A stretch of DNA of 64,000 nucleotides from Streptomyces sp. NBC_00820. Its GTDB lineage: Bacteria > Actinomycetota > Actinomycetes > Streptomycetales > Streptomycetaceae. Location of the stretch: the NCBI RefSeq assembly GCF_036347055.1, contig NZ_CP108882.1, positions 3,980,501 to 4,044,500 on the forward strand, read 5' to 3'. A program made the translations under genes and the position numbers. The notes beneath the pieces were generated by a model. It was given only the letters and a program-made list of their open reading frames with translations, ran no database searches and was not told where the DNA came from. Every line of letters starts with the position of its first letter. Within the stretch, counting starts at the first letter, position 1. Shown here piece by piece: positions 62,946 to 64,000 of the stretch.

Positions 62946-64000
62946 GTGGCACGGGTCGTCGTACGAGAGCCGAGTACGGGCGCGCGGAGCGCACCGCCGC
63001 TGGCCCGGCAGGAAACATCCGCCTTCGTGAGGGAACTGCTCGGCGCCGGCTGGGCGGCGGTGTTCCTGCCCGGTGAGCCCGCCCGCCTCGGGCGGCTGCT
63101 GCTGTGGAAACCAACCGGGGCGGCAGCCGGAGACAATATGGCGCCCACCGGCCTTGAGACCGAGGCGGTGGAGCTGGTCCTGCCGCACGGCCGCTCGGTC
63201 AGGCGGCGCAGGGTCGAGGGTTACGCGCTGCCTGTCGCCGTCGCTGTCTCCGCCCTGGCCGATGCGGAGCCGACGCATCCCTCCGGCGCCGCCTGGCAGG
63301 CCGCCACTCGCTTCGCGCTGCGGCTGCTCGCCGACGGCCGCCTCCACCCGGCGCTCACCCCCGCCGGTTACGACACCTGGCAGGTGGGTCCTTGCACCGC
63401 CGCCCAGCGCCAGACGCTGGACGCCCTGGCCGCCGCCTTCCCGCCACACGCCCACTGCCTGCCCGAGCCTGGCCCTGCTCCGGTACGGATCGCCGAACCG
63501 GCTGCGCTGATACGCCAGTTCTGCGACGCGGTCGTCGATGATCTGGTCCGTACGCCGGCCGCGCCGCTCGCCATGGGGGTGCTGCCGTACGCCTGGCGCG
63601 AGACCCGCGCCGTGCCCACCTTGCGTGAATGGGCCGAGGAAACCCAGGCGGCGCTCACCGCCGAGGTCGGTGTCTCCCTGCGCGTCGACGTACCCGAAGG
63701 ACGCCGACGGCAGTTCCGTGCCGTCCTGCAACTGCACACCGCGGCGGACCCGGCGCTCGTCATCGAGGCCGCACGACTGTGGAGCGAGCCGGCCGAAGTT
63801 GAGCGGCTGCTCGGCCCACGCGCCGAGACCGAGACCCTTCTCGCCCTGCGCCGCGGCGCCCGCGCCTGGCCCCCGCTACGGAGGCTGCTCAACCATGCCG
63901 CTCCCGATGAGCTCCGGTTGACCGACGACGAAGCCTTCGATCTCCTTGGGGACGCCACGAACGCGCTGCGCGCGGCCGGTGTCGCCGTGCACTGGCCGCG
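62946..64000 (+). CDS. Probable SNF2-type helicase, N-terminal part (cut by window)
   Basis: At least 351 residues with no stop to the window end. ARQETSAFVRELLGAGWAAV, FLPGEPARLGRLLLWKP, then PLAMGVLPYAWRE and LLALRRGARAWPPL. This resembles the N-terminal extension of actinobacterial SNF2-family DEAD/H helicases that pair with SWIM zinc-finger proteins; the helicase motifs would lie beyond the window. GTG 62946 is the first start after in-frame stops at 62898-62903. Could be DNA repair or part of a defence locus. Confidence 0.55.
   Translation, partial: MARVVVREPSTGARSAPPLARQETSAFVRELLGAGWAAVFLPGEPARLGRLLLWKPTGAAAGDNMAPTGLETEAVELVLPHGRSVRRRRVEGYALPVAVAVSALADAEPTHPSGAAWQAATRFALRLLADGRLHPALTPAGYDTWQVGPCTAAQRQTLDALAAAFPPHAHCLPEPGPAPVRIAEPAALIRQFCDAVVDDLVRTPAAPLAMGVLPYAWRETRAVPTLREWAEETQAALTAEVGVSLRVDVPEGRRRQFRAVLQLHTAADPALVIEAARLWSEPAEVERLLGPRAETETLLALRRGARAWPPLRRLLNHAAPDELRLTDDEAFDLLGDATNALRAAGVAVHWP

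Overview
The window is about 64 kb of high-GC chromosome. Codon use, many GTG starts, ATGA/GTGA stop-start overlaps, a BldC-type developmental regulator, an Lsr2-family protein, a c-di-AMP (ydaO-type) riboswitch before an M23 peptidase and DUF3073 all point to Streptomyces or a very close relative. From memory, the order hrpA - bldC - hypothetical - valine dehydrogenase - DUF3073 - purM - purF ... purL-purQ-purS - lsrL ... purC ... purD - dnaX is that of the conserved core in Streptomyces coelicolor (around SCO4092 to SCO4067).

Layout. 1-10 kb: a cut PrsW-like protease, an aldo/keto reductase, a secreted M23 peptidase under a riboswitch, a SpoIIE-type phosphatase, initiator tRNA, a PH-domain protein, a MarR-controlled pair of early riboflavin/pterin enzymes (a RibD-like protein with reversed domain order, and GTP cyclohydrolase II) and an acyltransferase. 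10-18 kb is accessory and decaying: a STAS-GNAT fusion, a Nudix gene split by a short inverted-repeat element (second copy at 45.4 kb), a frameshifted Nudix gene, a truncated regulator, and a 3.2-kb island bounded by a 42-bp duplication of the tRNA-Lys 3' end. The island carries an XRE/MmyB regulator, a very small ORF and an MFS pump, but no integrase. 18-30 kb: amino-acid permease, RGG-rich DEAD-box helicase, lipoprotein, zinc peptidase, metallophosphoesterase, then a TetR / MFS / serine hydrolase locus with five matching 19-bp operator boxes. 30-45 kb: hrpA, bldC, vdh, DUF3073, purM, purF and a TetR-MFS pair. 45-61 kb: purSQL, lsrL, tRNA-Gly genes, a rearranged two-component system, purC, a dimethylformamidase-like protein, an M48-like membrane protein that has lost its metal site, purD, dnaX and SRP RNA. 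61-64 kb, beyond tRNA-Ser, is again variable: a VapBC-type module, a decayed gene, and the start of a probable SNF2-type helicase.

Working together: seven purine-pathway genes (purD, purS/Q/L, purM, purF, purC) lie within about 20 kb, split over several transcription units with unrelated genes between them. Three of the drug-pump genes sit next to a regulator (TetR, TetR, XRE), and promoter-proximal palindromes identify the likely operators. No complete secondary-metabolite cluster, CRISPR array, rRNA operon or intact transposase is visible.

Most noteworthy: the integrase-less tRNA-Lys island with a translationally coupled small ORF; an in-frame fusion of a truncated ABC ATPase to a histidine kinase lying between two identical tRNA-Gly genes; the two-copy MITE-like element that broke a Nudix gene; and the five-box TetR regulon.
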